Shown here: positions 41,932-43,227 of the stretch, piece by piece
Layout of the letters: the number at the start of each line of letters is the position of its first letter
Position numbering within the stretch: position 1 is the stretch's first letter
NCBI GenBank assembly: GCA_017882405.1
Contig: JADGPO010000052.1
Location: forward strand, 1-43,227
Origin: Solirubrobacteraceae bacterium
Lineage (GTDB): Bacteria > Actinomycetota > Thermoleophilia > Solirubrobacterales > Solirubrobacteraceae
Direction: 5' to 3'
DNA length: 43,227 nt
Made by a program: the position numbers and the translations under genes
Notes under the pieces: model-generated
Databases searched by the model: none
Seen by the model: only the letters and a program-made list of their open reading frames with translations
What the model was told of the DNA's origin: nothing

Positions 41932-43227
41932 ATGCCCCACCGCCATCCCTCGCTGATCGCCGCCCCGCCGGTTGCGCCAGGACGACTGTGGCTGACGGGG
42001 GCGCGGCTGTGGGACGGCACCGGCGTCCCGGTGCGCGAGAACGCGGCGGTGCTGGTGTCCGACGGCGTGATCGAGCGCGTGGGCAGCGCCGGCGAGGCGG
42101 TCCCCGAGGGCGCGCGGACGCTGGACGTCGGCGGGCGGATGCTGATTCCGGGGCTGATCAATCTCCATATCCACGTGCAGGGGCAGGAGCCCGCGCGCGA
42201 CAAGGGCGCCGAGCCGCTGCTGCCCGGCACCAGCGCCCATTTCCTGCAGGACGCGCTGCGCGACACCCTCCGTATGGGCGTCACCACATTGCGCAACGTC
42301 GGCTCCCAGGCGCATCAGCCGCAAGAGGCCCGCCAGGCGATGCGCTACGGCGCGTTCCGCGGGCCGCGTCTGTTGACGTGCGGGCTGATCATTTCCGCCA
42401 CCGCACCCGGGGGGCGCTTCTACGGCGCCATGTACCGCGAGGCCGACGGCCCCGACGAGATGCGCAAGGCGGTGCGCGAGCAGCTGCGCGAGGGGGCGGA
42501 CTTCATCAAGGTGATGACCACCGGGGCGCGCTCCAACGAGCTGGAGGACCCCGACCCCACGCAGCTGACCGACGACGAGTTCAGCGCGCTGGTCTCGGAG
42601 GCCCACCGGATGGGCGTCAAGGTCGCCGCGCACGTCGAGGGGCTGGATGGCACGGCGGCGGCGATCGACCATGGGATGGACACGATCGAGCACGGCATGT
42701 ACCTCAACCAGCGTCCCGAGCTGCTGGAGCGGATGGCGGCCGGGGGCCAGGTGCTGGTGCCAACGCTCGGCGGCTACTACTGGATGGCCGGCATCAACGA
42801 GGCGATTGATCCCGCGTCGGTGACCCCCGACCCGCACATGCTGCCGCGGCTCGTCGAGCTGGCCGACTACAACCTTCAGCAGGGGACGCAGAGCATGCGC
42901 GCCGGGCTTGCCGCGGGGGTCCGGATCGGGCTCGGGTCAGACCGCGGCGGAGTATCGGGCGAGGACACGGCGCTCGAGCTCGTGCGGATGATCCACCACG
43001 GGCTGCCCGTGTCCGAAGCGCTGCTCGCGGCGACAGCGACGGCCGCTTTGGCTCTTGGCCTGGAGGATCAGATCGGGACTGTGCAGCCGGGGCGCTTGGC
43101 CGACCTGGTCGTCGTCGACGGCGACGTGCCGGCCGAGCCGGAGGTGTTGCTCGATCGCTCGCGGATCTGGGCGGTATTTCAGCTCGGCGAGCTGGTCGCC
43201 GGGACGGCGCTGGAGAACGATCAGCGC
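41932..43227 (+). CDS. Metal-dependent amidohydrolase (imidazolonepropionase/prolidase-like), runs off right edge
   Basis: 432 codons from ATG 41932, still open at base 43227, so only the last few residues are likely missing. Metal ligands: HxH at His79 and His81 (NLHIHVQG), carbamylated Lys193 in FIKVMTTGA, His234 in AAHVEG, His254 in TIEHGMYL and the catalytic Asp in GLGSDRGG. The N-terminal beta-sandwich (LTGARLWDGTGVPV) and closing GRLADLVVVDGD are typical. It belongs to the Sgx/Xaa-Pro-like group that hydrolyses N-acyl amino acids or dipeptides; exact substrate unknown. No signal peptide. Confidence 0.92.
   Translation, partial: MPHRHPSLIAAPPVAPGRLWLTGARLWDGTGVPVRENAAVLVSDGVIERVGSAGEAVPEGARTLDVGGRMLIPGLINLHIHVQGQEPARDKGAEPLLPGTSAHFLQDALRDTLRMGVTTLRNVGSQAHQPQEARQAMRYGAFRGPRLLTCGLIISATAPGGRFYGAMYREADGPDEMRKAVREQLREGADFIKVMTTGARSNELEDPDPTQLTDDEFSALVSEAHRMGVKVAAHVEGLDGTAAAIDHGMDTIEHGMYLNQRPELLERMAAGGQVLVPTLGGYYWMAGINEAIDPASVTPDPHMLPRLVELADYNLQQGTQSMRAGLAAGVRIGLGSDRGGVSGEDTALELVRMIHHGLPVSEALLAATATAALALGLEDQIGTVQPGRLADLVVVDGDVPAEPEVLLDRSRIWAVFQLGELVAGTALENDQR

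Noticed and set aside
41785..42837. Upstream extension of the TPR protein frame to 1514 residues
   Set aside because: It is antisense to the amidohydrolase. A good ribosome-binding site and a plausible membrane-protein N-terminus place the start at 41784.

Overview
The window is GC-rich, densely packed bacterial DNA. GTG starts, 4-base stop/start overlaps and sigma-B/F-type stress regulators are all common. A perfect CGAAC-N4-GTTCG SOS box, MEDS-type anti-sigma factors, a DUF2236 oxygenase and Thr/Ser-rich MacA-type proteins together suggest a high-GC actinobacterium, perhaps Thermoleophilia/Solirubrobacterales. That placement is inference from gene content only. No rRNA, tRNA, CRISPR array or intact insertion sequence was seen.

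Layout. 1-441: 5' part of purA (minus strand). 510-4025: an internally deleted CpsB/CapC-like protein fused to a membrane anchor, then an O-antigen-ligase-type membrane protein and an ECF sigma factor on the other strand. 4121-5147: an acidic small protein and the decayed C-terminal half of a topoisomerase IB gene. 5147-11717: a general-stress partner-switching island with two sigma-B/F-like sigma factors, a MEDS/HATPase anti-sigma protein, a STAS anti-anti-sigma factor, a PAS-GAF-SpoIIE phosphatase and a second HATPase protein. Two of these genes have near-consensus GTTT-N16-GGNNAN promoters. 11834-18782: a two-component system followed by a MacAB-type efflux operon and two small exported proteins. 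The response regulator gene and the macA-like gene carry the same 11-bp-period direct repeat at exactly the same distance from their start codons. 18835-20981: a CitE-family lyase and a very convincing mesaconyl-CoA C1-C4 CoA transferase (2-methylfumaryl-CoA isomerase). 20990-28970: a mixed metabolic and accessory stretch with a HAD phosphatase, a Phd/VapC toxin-antitoxin pair with a palindromic operator, a membrane protein, a DUF2236 oxygenase, a YbaK remnant, two PfkB kinases, a VOC protein, a YCII/ECF42 sigma pair and a lone PIN toxin. 29059-32486: dinB with an SOS box over its start codon, a divergent serine hydrolase and an AbiEi/DUF559 protein. 32491-38190: an MFS transporter, a lipoprotein, a secreted glycoside hydrolase, purU and a truncated FtsX-type permease. 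38293-43227: a 1163-residue membrane-anchored TPR protein and a divergent amidohydrolase that runs off the right edge.

The most coherent units are the stress partner-switching island (anti-sigma, anti-anti-sigma and phosphatase clustered between the two sigma factors), the two-component/MacAB efflux operon with its duplicated regulator box, and the lyase/isomerase pair, which fits mesaconate/citramalyl-CoA metabolism. There is no gene-free stretch over 300 bases apart from 4496-5146, which holds the topoisomerase remnant and a duplicated leader.
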